Below, piece by piece: positions 52,925 through 61,686 of a stretch of 64,000 bases of DNA (its first letter is position 1; every line of letters starts with the position of its first letter). The notes beneath the pieces are model-generated. The model searched no databases and was not told the DNA's origin. It was given only the letters and a program-made list of their open reading frames with translations. Source of the stretch: Candidatus Brachythrix odensensis (GTDB taxonomy: Bacteria > Chloroflexota > Anaerolineae > J036 > Brachytrichaceae). The DNA lies in the NCBI GenBank assembly GCA_016714465.1, contig JADKDT010000009.1:83658-147657 (forward strand), written 5' to 3'. Made by a program: the position numbers and the translations under genes.

Positions 52925-55245
52925 GCGCCGCCGGACTGCGCAAACTCACGATCGAGTCCCTGCGCGGCGCCGTTCTCCCGTTCAGCCTGCCCTTCGAGCC
53001 GGGCCGCAAGCTGACCCTGCTTTACGGCGAAAACGGGTCCGGGAAATCGACGATCTGCGACGCTTTTGATTTCCTTGGCAACGGCAGCGTGGGATCGCTG
53101 GACGGGCGCGGGTTGGGCAAGACCAGCAAGTACTGGCCCACCGTGGGCAAGAAACCGGCCGATGTGGCCGTGACGCTCGAGGCGCTCGACAACACGATCT
53201 GCCGGGCGAGCCTGGTCAAGGGCGAGGTCCTGACCAGCCCGGCCGCCGCCCGCCCGCGGGTGGAGATGCTGCGGCGCAGCCAGATTCTGGGGCTGATTGA
53301 GGCCAAGCCGGCCGAGCGCTACGAGGCCATCCGCCGCTTCATCGACGTGCCGGGGGTGGAGGCCTCCGAAGGCGCTTTGCGCCAGTTGGTTCGCGACCTC
53401 AGCCAGGCCCGCGAGCTGGCTGCGACTCGGGCCCAGGAAAACCTGGCCGCCATCCGCGAGTTCTGGGAAGCGGCTGGCAAGCCCCGCCTGGCCCCGATGG
53501 TGTGGGCCGAGGCCGAGGCCAGGCGCGATCCCGCCGGCGCCGATGCCGAGGTCGCCGCCCTGGCCCGAACCCAGGCGGCGTATGCTCGCCTGGGCGACGC
53601 TCCGGCCCGGCTCAAGGCCGCCCGCGACGCGGCCCGGACCGCCCAGCAGGCAGCGGCCTCCGCCCGCACGCGCGCAGAGGCCGCCGTGAGCACCCTCGCG
53701 GCGGATGCCGGCGAGCTGGTGGGCGTGCTTGAGGCGGCCCGGGCGTATCTGGGCAAGCATCCCGAACCGTCAGTCTGTCCGCTGTGCGAGGGCGCCGCCC
53801 GCGCGGCCGGACTCGAGGCCCGGATAACAGATCGGCTGAATGCGTTTGGTGAATTCCGGGCCGCCCAGGGCGAGGCCCGGACGGCCGCCGGCGACGCCCA
53901 ACGCACGGAGCAACACCTCGCCGCGCTCGAGGCGGAGACCGCCCAATCCATGCAGGACTGTCGCCAGGCCATCGCTGGGCTGGCCGGGATGGCCGAGATC
54001 GCCCGGCCGGCTGCGCCTCTCCCCGCCGCCCTCGACGGGTTGGAGGCCTGGCTGCGGGCGAGCGCCCATCTGCCGGGCGCCTGGAAGCAAGCTGAGGCCT
54101 TCCGCCAGACCAACCGCCAGTCCGTCGGCGCGCTGCGGCGGGCGGTCGAGACCTGCGCCGCGAGCGCCCAGGCCCAACACGACCTCGACGTGCAGTTGCC
54201 CCGCCTCACGCGCGCCCTCGAGATCGTGGAGGAGGAGCGCCGGCATTTCACCGACGCCATCCTGGCCGGGATCGCGGGCGAGGTGGGGCGGCTCTATGCG
54301 CTCGTGCATCCGGGCGAAGGGCTTGATCGGATCAGCCTCGCGCTGGACGCCCACAAGCGCGCCTCGCTCGAAATCGGGGCGAGTTTTGGCGGCGAGCTGG
54401 GCACGCCGCCCCAGGCCTACTTCAGCGCCTCGCACCTGGACACGCTGGGGGTGTGCGTCTTCCTGGCCCTCGCAGCCCTGGACAACCCAGAAGAGACGAT
54501 CCTCGTTCTCGACGACGTGCTTGCCAGCGCGGACGAGGCCCACATGGAGCGGCTGGTCGAGATGCTGAATGTCGAAGCGCCCAAGTTTCGGCATTGCCTC
54601 GTCAGCGCGCATGCCCGGCCGTGGAAGGACAAGTTCCGCTGGGGCTGGCTGAAGACAGGGCCGTGCCATTTTGTCGAGCTGTCGACCTGGACCGAGGCCC
54701 GCGGGCTGATGCTCATCCGGAGCGTGCCGGGGGTCGAGCGCCTGCGCGCGCTGCTGGCCGCCAAGCCGCCCGATCCCGAGCGGGTATGCGCGACGGCGAG
54801 CGTGGTGCTGGAGGCGGCCCTGGCGTTTCTGGCCGAGCTGTATGGGTGTCCGCTGCCGCGCCGGCCCGACGGGCGCGCCACGCTCGGGGACCTGTTGACG
54901 GCCATCGACCCGGCCCTTCGCGCGGCCCTGCAAGTCGAGGTGCTCGGGGTGGACGCAGGCGGCGCGGCTGTGTATCAGACCCGGGGGCTGGCGGCCAGCC
55001 TGGACGCGCTCACCCGTATCGCCCAGGCGCGCAACCTGCAGGGCAGCCCGTTCGGCGCCCTGTCCGCGACTGCGTTGGGCACCGAGGCGCTTGGGTTTGG
55101 GCAGCACACGCTGGCGCTGATCGAGCTCTTGGCCGACCCGCAGGCGGGCTGGCCGCGCAACCGCGCGTCCGGGCAGTATTGGGCCAACGTGGGCGAGACC
55201 CGCCGGCTGCAGCCGCTCGAGCGGCCGAGCTCCGCGTTGCGCTAG
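52921..55245 (+). CDS. Rad50/SMC-like AAA ATPase with single CPxC hook
   Basis: This 774-aa protein has Walker A GENGSGKST at 36-44, a long Ala/Arg/Glu-rich coiled coil (about 165-460) containing one CPLC motif near 285 like a zinc hook, an ABC-type signature region (YFSASHLDTLGVCVFLAL, near 500) and Walker B TILVLDDVLASAD near 528. About 220 residues follow the ATPase, with a helical segment containing RNLQGSPFG. That position resembles the RNxxGxHF motif of HEPN-like tails in defence ATPases, but the His is missing. It is not a complete Rad50: no Mre11-like nuclease is adjacent. A DNA-repair or defence role is inference. Confidence 0.8.
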   Translation: MSAAGLRKLTIESLRGAVLPFSLPFEPGRKLTLLYGENGSGKSTICDAFDFLGNGSVGSLDGRGLGKTSKYWPTVGKKPADVAVTLEALDNTICRASLVKGEVLTSPAAARPRVEMLRRSQILGLIEAKPAERYEAIRRFIDVPGVEASEGALRQLVRDLSQARELAATRAQENLAAIREFWEAAGKPRLAPMVWAEAEARRDPAGADAEVAALARTQAAYARLGDAPARLKAARDAARTAQQAAASARTRAEAAVSTLAADAGELVGVLEAARAYLGKHPEPSVCPLCEGAARAAGLEARITDRLNAFGEFRAAQGEARTAAGDAQRTEQHLAALEAETAQSMQDCRQAIAGLAGMAEIARPAAPLPAALDGLEAWLRASAHLPGAWKQAEAFRQTNRQSVGALRRAVETCAASAQAQHDLDVQLPRLTRALEIVEEERRHFTDAILAGIAGEVGRLYALVHPGEGLDRISLALDAHKRASLEIGASFGGELGTPPQAYFSASHLDTLGVCVFLALAALDNPEETILVLDDVLASADEAHMERLVEMLNVEAPKFRHCLVSAHARPWKDKFRWGWLKTGPCHFVELSTWTEARGLMLIRSVPGVERLRALLAAKPPDPERVCATASVVLEAALAFLAELYGCPLPRRPDGRATLGDLLTAIDPALRAALQVEVLGVDAGGAAVYQTRGLAASLDALTRIAQARNLQGSPFGALSATALGTEALGFGQHTLALIELLADPQAGWPRNRASGQYWANVGETRRLQPLERPSSALR

Positions 55246-56407
55246 ATGTTTATCCGCAGATTACGCAGATATCCGACGATTCTTTTTCCTTACCCCGCCC
55301 GCGCGCTGGGCGCAAAATCCGCATGACTCCTTTCGCCCACGGGCGGGGTGCCCGCGCTTGAACTCAATGGCGATTGGCTTGGCCAAGGCACGGCGACCGG
55401 CTGTCCTCTCGCCGTCAACGCGGAGTTGCGGACCGCTTCCACGCGGAGGGCGGCCAGGGCATGATGTAGCCAGACGTTTTCGCTTTGACCGCACGATTGT
55501 CATCCGAGTCGACCGCTTCCAGCGCAGAAATGGCGTGTGCGCGAGAGCGCAAACATAAAGCCCAGGCATCCTTCGGCTTCGCTCAGGCCTCCTTCGGGTT
55601 CGCTCAGGAGGCCTCCTTCGACTGCGGGCGGCTGGTACGGCCGGGGCTAAGCTCAACTCGGCCGCCGCCCTCCGCTCAGGATGCTTCCGCAGGTGGAAGA
55701 AGGGCCTGGTTTCTGAGCAGCGCGGCACATCGATTTCAGGCATCAAGGTGCACAACGGCCGCGCGAAGGATTCCCGTGACCCTGCGCGGAAGGACACGAA
55801 ATCGGTAACAACGCGCGTATGCCGATCCACCCATGCCCGAAGTAATGTCACAGGGGTCCTTCGCTCGCCCCCACTTCGTCCAGTGGCATAAAGGTAAGGT
55901 GCCCATACGCAAGACGCCGCACGAACAATCCTCCATTCTTGTCATCCTGAGCAAGCCCCTCAGGGCTTCGGCACACGCGAACGCGAATAGGCGAGCGAAG
56001 GACCCCTGTAGTGTCGCGTGGTGGCCACGTGAATCGGCGCACGCGTGTTGTCACCAATTTCCTGCGCTTTCGCGCAAGGTCACAGGGATCCTTCGCGCGG
56101 CCGTTATGCGTCTTGATGCGTCAGCTAGGTCTGCCGCGCTCAGGATGACAAGGGCGGCGGTGTGTGCCGCGCTCAGGATAACAAACGCGAGAAACTCACG
56201 CCCGCGCCCGTGGGCCGGACCCTTCAGTCTCGCGCTTAGGGCAAACTTTGTGCCATTGCCCCTTCGTCCCAGCCAAGACCCCGTGGGGCGAACTCAGGAT
56301 GATATGGGTGGGAGGCGCGCACCGCCCAAGGCTAGAGCATCTGCAATAGCGTTTTGCAGCCATCGAATTGCTGGGGCATCCCCCTGTATTTCCAGCTGCA
56401 GATCTGG
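55246..56407. repeat. Repeat island with two R2 elements, an R1 arm and half of the ATCCGCAGATT repeat
   Basis: No credible gene. 55249-55275 is a half copy of the repeat at 49555-49660. 55490-55704 is an inverted R1-like arm; 55705-55720 is the boundary word CCTGGTTTCTGAGCAG. 55763-55864 is an R2 element in direct orientation; 55995-56106 is a second R2 in inverted orientation, with interior changes. TCATCCTGAG-type words fill the rest. The minus strand at about 55270-55500 has a weak open frame that I do not trust. Confidence 0.75.
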
Positions 56408-56830
56408 TCATGCTGACAAACGGAGGAAATTCAGGCCAGCGAAGCGGGAGAAGTCGGCATCGAAGGAGACCAGGCGGCACCCGCTGGCGATGGCGAAGGC
56501 GGCAAGATACGCATCCGTCCAGAGGCGATGGGGCTGGGCGGCCCGTGTCGTCAGCGCGGCGAAGCGGTATTCGAGGGTCGCTGGTTCATCCAAAAACCGA
56601 TGATTCGGACCCGTCAGGAGTTGGCGATAGATGTCCCACGCCTCAGCAGCGGATAGGGTGCGACTGAGCACGCCTGGCATGGTGCTGAGGCGGAGTAACC
56701 CCAGCATTGAAACGCGGGTGAAGGCAACCTCAGTCTCTGAGATGTCTTGCCAGTAACTCGCTGCCGATGCATGGTGGGTGTGGTTCTGGTCCACGAGGGC
56801 GAGCCAGACATTGATGTCGGGAATGTCCAT
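56408..56830 (-). CDS. VapC-type PIN-domain toxin
   Basis: This 140-aa protein begins MDIPDINVWLALVDQNH, a typical VapC start with the first acidic residue Asp5. Others are in WTDAYLAAFAIASG and VSFDADFSRF, the usual PIN metal site. It should be an RNase, probably acting on tRNA or rRNA, neutralised by the upstream gene product. The ATG follows the antitoxin stop directly (TAA ATG), so translation is coupled. The gene is surrounded by repeat islands. Confidence 0.9.
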   Translation of the reverse strand: MDIPDINVWLALVDQNHTHHASAASYWQDISETEVAFTRVSMLGLLRLSTMPGVLSRTLSAAEAWDIYRQLLTGPNHRFLDEPATLEYRFAALTTRAAQPHRLWTDAYLAAFAIASGCRLVSFDADFSRFAGLNFLRLSA

Positions 56831-57136
56831 TTAGTTGGTGACGGAGGATTGGGCGATCGCTCTCGTGTACTCCCCCAGATCTTCCGCGTCCAAAATGGCG
56901 TAGATCTCCGCATTGGTCATGGCAGGATGAAGTGGCGCATCTGGAACGCGGGCAATCCCCACGGGCAACGGATGCAGTTTTCCACCGGTCGCCGCCGTGT
57001 TTTTCGGGACCGAGGGACTACGCAGACCTGCCTCGATGTAAGAGGCAAGGAGTTCCTTGAGCGTGACGCATTGCTGGAACGCGCGGGTCTTCACCTCCTT
57101 GAACAAGGGGTCGGGAATATCGAGTGTCGTTCGCAT
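56831..57136 (-). CDS. VapB-type antitoxin (ribbon-helix-helix-like)
   Basis: This 101-aa product begins MRTTLDIPDPLFKEVKTRAF, the DNA-binding ribbon and first helix of an RHH antitoxin (TLKELLASYIEAGL is the second helix). The C-terminal part (PAMTNAEIYAILDAEDLGEY) should wrap around the toxin. Toxin-antitoxin complexes of this kind repress their own promoter; the AT-rich stretch at 57145-57190 just upstream is a good promoter candidate. It is immediately followed by the PIN toxin gene. Confidence 0.85.
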   Translation of the reverse strand: MRTTLDIPDPLFKEVKTRAFQQCVTLKELLASYIEAGLRSPSVPKNTAATGGKLHPLPVGIARVPDAPLHPAMTNAEIYAILDAEDLGEYTRAIAQSSVTN

Positions 57137-57180
57137 GGCAGAAGTGTAGCATTAAAATGCGAAAGCGTAAAGGCGTAAAA

Positions 57181-57535
57181 ATGTTTACATGCGGGCTCCA
57201 TTGACTGGGGCGCTCAGGTGCGGAGACCTCCCAACACATGCCCACCGCCCCGAGCATGTGTTGGGAGCCCATGACCTTTTACCAGGGGGAGAAGGTGCGC
57301 GGGTCAAGCGCTGGGCGCTTGACCCGCGCGGATGAGGGAGAGCGGCAAACCCGGTCGGACCTGGGTATGGCGACGCAGAATCGCGGGCTAACGATGCATG
57401 GTCCTGAAAGGGCCACATGCGATAGCCCACGGCTTCGCCGTGGGCCGCCCTGGGCAACGCCCGGAATACCGCAGATTTTCACCACAAAGGCACCAAGAAT
57501 CAGATTTGCTTTCTTTGTGTCTTTGTGGGGTGAAT
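57181..57535. repeat. Series of hairpins and the TTCACCACAAAG repeat
   Basis: Perfect stems lie at 57228-57241/57254-57267 (CTCCCAACACATGC), 57297-57311/57315-57329 (15 bp, GCGCGGGTCAAGCGC, TGG loop) and 57425-57433/57437-57445 (GCCCACGGC, TTC loop). 57478-57498 and 57511-57534 form the widespread TTCACCACAAAGGCACC inverted repeat. No gene is supported here. Confidence 0.75.
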
Positions 57536-57580
57536 CCGAGCCAATCAGGGGTGGCGGATCCAGTTCCCGACCTGCGTTGT

Positions 57581-57772
57581 GCGCCGGTGCGCGCCAACAC
57601 AACCGGCGACAGCGCCTGCACGGGCACTTGGACGAACGTCGGCACCGCGACGAGCCGGACCATCTCCGGGCTGGCCCGCGCGACGACCTACTACTGGCAG
57701 GTCCGGGCGAACAACGCGGGCGGGCAGACTCAGGCCAACACCGGGACGTGGTGGAGTTTCAAGACGCGATAA
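57581..57772 (+). pseudogene. Remnant: C-terminal fibronectin-III-like end of a secreted protein
   Basis: The frame reads NTTGDSACTGTWTNVGTATS, then SGLARATTYYWQVRANN and ends TGTWWSFKTR at the stop 57770-57772. TYYWQVRA.N.GG is the typical end of Fn3 domains in large exported bacterial proteins. No start, signal peptide or upstream domain remains: sequence to the left is dispersed repeats. I read it as the tail of a deleted surface-protein gene. Confidence 0.6.
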
Positions 57773-57844
57773 CGATCGCGAACGGGTAGGGTCGCAAGGT
57801 TAGGCGCGGGGGCGGATATCAATCCGCCCCCGCGTTGTTTTTCA

Positions 57845-58500
57845 TCGCATCGTTGTGGATCCGGGAGCGAGGCCTCCGGCCTCGCTTCCGCTGACGCATG
57901 GAGCGCAGGCGTCCTTCGACTACGCGCATCGACGCTTGCGCGCCGATGCGCTCCGCTCAGGATGCCTGCGCCTTTTGTGTGCGCGGTAGCGCACACCCCC
58001 TTTCTGCCCGCCCTTTTCGCTGAAGGCGGTCCGAACCTCAGGGTGACAAGCGTGCGTTTGTCATCCTGAGCCCGCGCCCTTCCGCGGGCGAAGGATCTCT
58101 ACCGCGGCCACGCTGCGTGCCTGCCGGGCCAGAGACCCTTCGCCGGGCTGCTCCGCGTGCGCCTGCCCGACCCCAATGGCCCGGCTGCTCAGAAACCAGG
58201 CCCTTCATCCAACTGCGGAAGCATCCTGAGCGGAGCGCGGCGGCCGATTTGAGCGTATGCCGGCCGTGCCGGCCGCGCGCAGTCGAAGGAGCTTCCGATG
58301 GCAGGTCGAGCGCAGGCGCCCTTCGACTGCGCGCATCGACGCTTGCGCGCCGATGCGCGCAGCTCAGGAGTCCTCCTGAGCGAAGCCGAAGGATGCCTGC
58401 GCAAATTGTGTGCGCAATGGCGCACACGGTTTCTGTCCGCCCTTTCCGCCGAAAGTGGTCCGGAACTCAGGGTGACAACCGTGCGTGCGGCCATGACTGC
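57845..58500. repeat. Repeat island with two direct R1 copies
   Basis: 57896-58060 and 58214-58478 are direct copies of the R1 unit seen inverted and direct at 45913-46700 (GAGCGCAGGCGTCCTTCGAC, GCTCCGCTCAGGA, GGTCCGGAACTCAGGGTGAC). 58185-58200 is the boundary word CTGCTCAGAAACCAGG, but no R2 core follows. No protein is supported. Confidence 0.75.
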
Positions 58501-58620
58501 TAGAATGAACAGAGAGGCACGCTGAATTCGCTTGTGATCGATCCGAGATCAGGATTCAGTCATGCAGCTCGCGAAGAATTTGGCCAATCAAGATCAACAA
58601 CATGAATAACGGCGGTAATT

Positions 58621-59616
58621 ATGGCAGTGGTATCCCCGTCTCAACCGAGACAACTGCAGCCGGTTGAAGCCAACCGCCCTGTGATCAGCGTCCAGCATTT
58701 GACGAAGAAGTTCGGCGATGAAATCGCCGTGCAGGATGTCTCCTTTGACGTGCCCCGCGCTTCCATCTTCGGCTTTATTGGGCCGAGTGGATCGGGGAAA
58801 ACGACCACGGTCCGCCTGTTGACGGGTGTCTACGCCCCGACGCAGGGCGCGGTAACGGTGCTCGATCGCAGTCCGGCCCAGTTCAGCCAGGCGGATCGGG
58901 CGCGTCTTGGCTATATGCCACAACTGTTCGTGCTCTACCCCAACCTGACGGTGTGGGAAAACCTCAACTTCGCCGCGTCGCTGTATGGCATGAGCCTGTT
59001 CCGGGGAAAACGGCTGAAGGAAGCGCTGGCCTTTGTTGAACTCGAAGAGCACCGTTCGAAGCTGGCCAGAAACATCTCGGGCGGGATGCTGCGCCGTCTC
59101 AGCCTGGCGGCCACCCTGGTTCACGACCCGGAACTGCTCTTCCTGGACGAGCCGACCGCCGGGATTGATCCCGTCCTGAGGCACAAGTTCTGGGAACATT
59201 TCAGGGAACTCAAGAGCCAGGGACGCACGATATTCATCACCACCCAATACGTGAGCGAAGCGGAAAACTGCGATCTGGTGGGCGTGCAGAACAACGGGAA
59301 GTTGCTTCTGGTGGATACCCCACAAGGGATACGGCATCACGCCTACGGCGGCGAAATGGTCGATTTCCGCACGACCCAGCCGTTCGATTTCCAGGCCGAG
59401 GCCAGGCTGCGCGCGCTGCCCTTCGTGCGGGCCAAAACCGTTCGCACAGACGCCAACGGCATGCGCATCATCGTTGATCAGGCCAGCACCGCCACCCCTG
59501 CACTGATGGACTGGGCGCAACAACAAAACATCCAGGTGCAGTCGGTGGAGGAGTATGTGCCGTCCTTTGATGATGTCTTCGTAGAGCTGGTGCGGCCGGA
59601 GGCGAGCCATGCGTAA
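58621..59616 (+). CDS. ABC-2 type exporter, ATP-binding protein
   Basis: This 331-aa protein has Walker A GPSGSGKTT, Q-loop YMPQLF, signature ISGGMLRRLSLAATL, Walker B LLFLDEPTAGID and an H-loop in which His is Gln (TTQYVSEAE), a variant known in DrrA-like proteins. The C-terminal 90 residues (VDFRTTQPFDFQAEARLRAL) form the DrrA/CcmA-type regulatory extension. It energises export by the permease that overlaps its last bases (ATG 59609). No clear ribosome binding site; ATG at 58621 lies 120 nt beyond a repeat island. Confidence 0.9.
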   Translation: MAVVSPSQPRQLQPVEANRPVISVQHLTKKFGDEIAVQDVSFDVPRASIFGFIGPSGSGKTTTVRLLTGVYAPTQGAVTVLDRSPAQFSQADRARLGYMPQLFVLYPNLTVWENLNFAASLYGMSLFRGKRLKEALAFVELEEHRSKLARNISGGMLRRLSLAATLVHDPELLFLDEPTAGIDPVLRHKFWEHFRELKSQGRTIFITTQYVSEAENCDLVGVQNNGKLLLVDTPQGIRHHAYGGEMVDFRTTQPFDFQAEARLRALPFVRAKTVRTDANGMRIIVDQASTATPALMDWAQQQNIQVQSVEEYVPSFDDVFVELVRPEASHA

Positions 59617-61132
59617 CGTTTTCCAGGGCATCATTCGGGCCTCGTCCTTCTTTCGGAAGGAAATCTTCGAGATCTTGCGCCAGCCTCGGCTCATCGCCAC
59701 GCTTGTGGCGGGGCCGTTCCTGATCCTGTTGATCTTTGGAATTGGTTACCGTGGCCAGGGGCGGACCTTGCGCACACTCATCGTGGCGCAGGCCGACAGT
59801 CCCGTCCCTGCCCAGGATATCCAAGAGTATGGGAAATCGATGGCCGCGCAGTTCACCTATGCCGGAGTCACGGGCAACCAGGCCGAAGCGCTCGACCAGC
59901 TGAAACGCGGCCAAGTCGACCTGGTCATTGTGGAGCCGAGGGACATCACGAGCACCCTCCGGAACAACCAGCGGGCTGTGTTCAGCCTGTATCACAACGA
60001 AATTGATCCCGTGCAGGTCAGCTACATCACCTACCTGGGATGGGTCTTCGCGGGCGAGATCAACCAGCAGGTGTTGCGCTCCTTTGTTGAGCAGGGGCAG
60101 GCGGACACCGGCGATCTGCGCGCCAACCTGCAACAGGCGCATCAAAATGTGTCTGCGATGCGCCTGGCCGTGCAGAGCGGAGATGAAGCGCTGGCTCGGC
60201 AAAAGCAACAGGCGTTGTCCAGCAACGTGAATGCGGTTTCCACGGCAGCCGGTGTCAGCCTGGGTTTGTTGGACAATCTGCTGGAATCGCAGAGCGCCAA
60301 CAAAAATAACGCCGCACCCGTAAGGAGCACGCTCAACGACTTGCGCCAAAACACCAGCCTGCTGAGCGACAGCCCGGGTTCCTCGAACGAGCGTCTGGCG
60401 CGCCTGGACAAGATAGACAAGAACGTTACTGATTTGGACGGCAAGTTGACCGAGTTCCAGAGCATTGACGCCTCCATCATCGTCAGCCCTTTCCGCAGCG
60501 AGACGAAAAGCGTCGCGAACGTCCAGCCTTCCATTTCGGATTTCTATGCGCCAGCAGTGCTGGCGCTCCTGCTCCAGCATCTGGCTGTCACGTTTGCCGC
60601 CTTGTCCATCGTGCGTGAGCGGAATGTGGGCACCATGGAGCTCTTCCGCGTTTCACCCTTGTCGGCGGCGGAAGCTCTCTTCGGAAAATACATCAGCTAT
60701 ATGCTGTTTGGGGGCGTGATCGCCGCCATCCTGTCAGCGCTACTGGTATTTGCCCTGCGCATGCCCATGCAGGGCAACTGGTGGAGCTTCACCCTGGTCA
60801 TCGCCGCCGTGCTGTTCACCTCGCTGGGGATCGGCTTTGCGATTTCGATCATTTCGCAAACCGACAGCCAGGCGGTGCAATACAGCATGATCATCCTGCT
60901 GGCCAGCGTCTTTTTCAGCGGGTTCATCATGAGCTTGGACATGCTTTGGGAGCCCGTGCGCGTCATCTCCTGGATGCTGCCCACGACCTATGGCACGCTC
61001 CTGTTGCGAGATATCGCCCTGCGTGGGGCCGCTCCAAATTGGGCGCTGCTGGGCGGCCTGGTCGCAATCGGCCTGGTTTTGATGCTGCTCTCCTGGCGGC
61101 TCATGCGCCGTCTGATCTCATCGTCACAATAA
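59609..61132 (+). CDS. ABC-2 type exporter, permease with extracytoplasmic coiled coil
   Basis: This 507-aa permease overlaps the ATPase gene by 8 bp. The first membrane helix is LIATLVAGPFLILLIFGIGY. A 260-residue external part follows, with coiled coil (NQAEALDQLKRGQ, LRANLQQAHQNVSAMRLAVQ) and a Ser/Asn-rich middle. Five further helices (YAPAVLALLLQHLAVTFAAL to LLGGLVAIGLVLMLLSW) complete it. The large external domain between helices 1 and 2 is typical of the YhgE/ABC2_membrane_3 group of exporters. The substrate is unknown; lipids, drugs or polymers are all possible. Confidence 0.9.
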   Translation: MRNVFQGIIRASSFFRKEIFEILRQPRLIATLVAGPFLILLIFGIGYRGQGRTLRTLIVAQADSPVPAQDIQEYGKSMAAQFTYAGVTGNQAEALDQLKRGQVDLVIVEPRDITSTLRNNQRAVFSLYHNEIDPVQVSYITYLGWVFAGEINQQVLRSFVEQGQADTGDLRANLQQAHQNVSAMRLAVQSGDEALARQKQQALSSNVNAVSTAAGVSLGLLDNLLESQSANKNNAAPVRSTLNDLRQNTSLLSDSPGSSNERLARLDKIDKNVTDLDGKLTEFQSIDASIIVSPFRSETKSVANVQPSISDFYAPAVLALLLQHLAVTFAALSIVRERNVGTMELFRVSPLSAAEALFGKYISYMLFGGVIAAILSALLVFALRMPMQGNWWSFTLVIAAVLFTSLGIGFAISIISQTDSQAVQYSMIILLASVFFSGFIMSLDMLWEPVRVISWMLPTTYGTLLLRDIALRGAAPNWALLGGLVAIGLVLMLLSWRLMRRLISSSQ

Positions 61133-61490
61133 TGCGGTCTGGTGCGCTGGGGTAGGGCGGCGCAATCTCCGGAATGGCTCGGCGCCGCCTGATTCCTCCT
61201 CGGCTTTCGCGCGGCGTTGCGACACGCGGATCGAAGGGTCCGCGCGGCCGAGTTACTCTCGTTTGTCTCCTGAGCGCCCGGCGACGCATCAAGGCATAAC
61301 GGCCGAAGACCCCTGTGACGTTGCGGGAGAGCAAGGAAATCGGTGAAACACGCTCATCCGATCTCCTGCGTCCTCGCTCGCCCAAGCTGCCGGCCCTAAG
61401 GCAAATGGAGGATCGTTGGGCGTCCTCCGCGAGCCACTAAGCCATCGGTATGACGACGGCCGAAACGTGGCGGGGGACCGATTACGGGAC
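61133..61490. repeat. Non-coding gap with a decayed R2 element
   Basis: 61303-61318 (CCGAAGACCCCTGTGA) and the following AAGGAAATCGGTGAAACACG match the left end and interior of R2, but the right inverted end is lost (only CTCGCTCGCCC at 61372-61383 remains). The rest shows nothing I can name. Confidence 0.55.
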
Positions 61491-61607
61491 CTATGCGGGC
61501 AGGCGATACACCCGCTCGGAAGAAAGGGACGCGCTCGCGTATTGCAGGCAGGCAAGGATGTCCGCATGGGTCAGATGCGGGTAATTGCGGAGCAGGTCCG
61601 CAAGTGG
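61491..61607 (-). pseudogene. DUF433-like C-terminal fragment
   Basis: The frame reads PLADLLRNYPHLTHADILAC and QYASASLSSERVYRLPA to a TAG at 61491-61493. YPHLTxxDIxACLxYA is the hallmark of DUF433, a winged-helix antitoxin-like family. The N-terminal part is missing; the fragment is joined directly to the flavoprotein remnant at 61602. Confidence 0.65.
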
Positions 61608-61686
61608 CAGGCCGCGCCAATGCCGGAGATGCCGGCGCCGACAATAATCACGTCGTGGTGTTCAGCCTCGGTGGGACGCTTGGGGT
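61602..61686 (-). pseudogene. N-terminal fragment of a flavin-dependent monooxygenase
   Basis: Directly behind the nitroreductase stop, the minus strand encodes TEAEHHDVIIVGAGISGIGA, the FAD-binding GxGxxG beta-alpha-beta of Baeyer-Villiger/FMO-like monooxygenases. It then runs into DUF433-like sequence in another frame. No start codon survives (GTA at the expected place). A deletion apparently fused two unrelated gene pieces. Confidence 0.65.

Noticed and set aside
55367..55558. Short open frames within the repeat island after the SMC-like ATPase
   Set aside because: They overlap dispersed repeats or have no start signal and no recognisable content.
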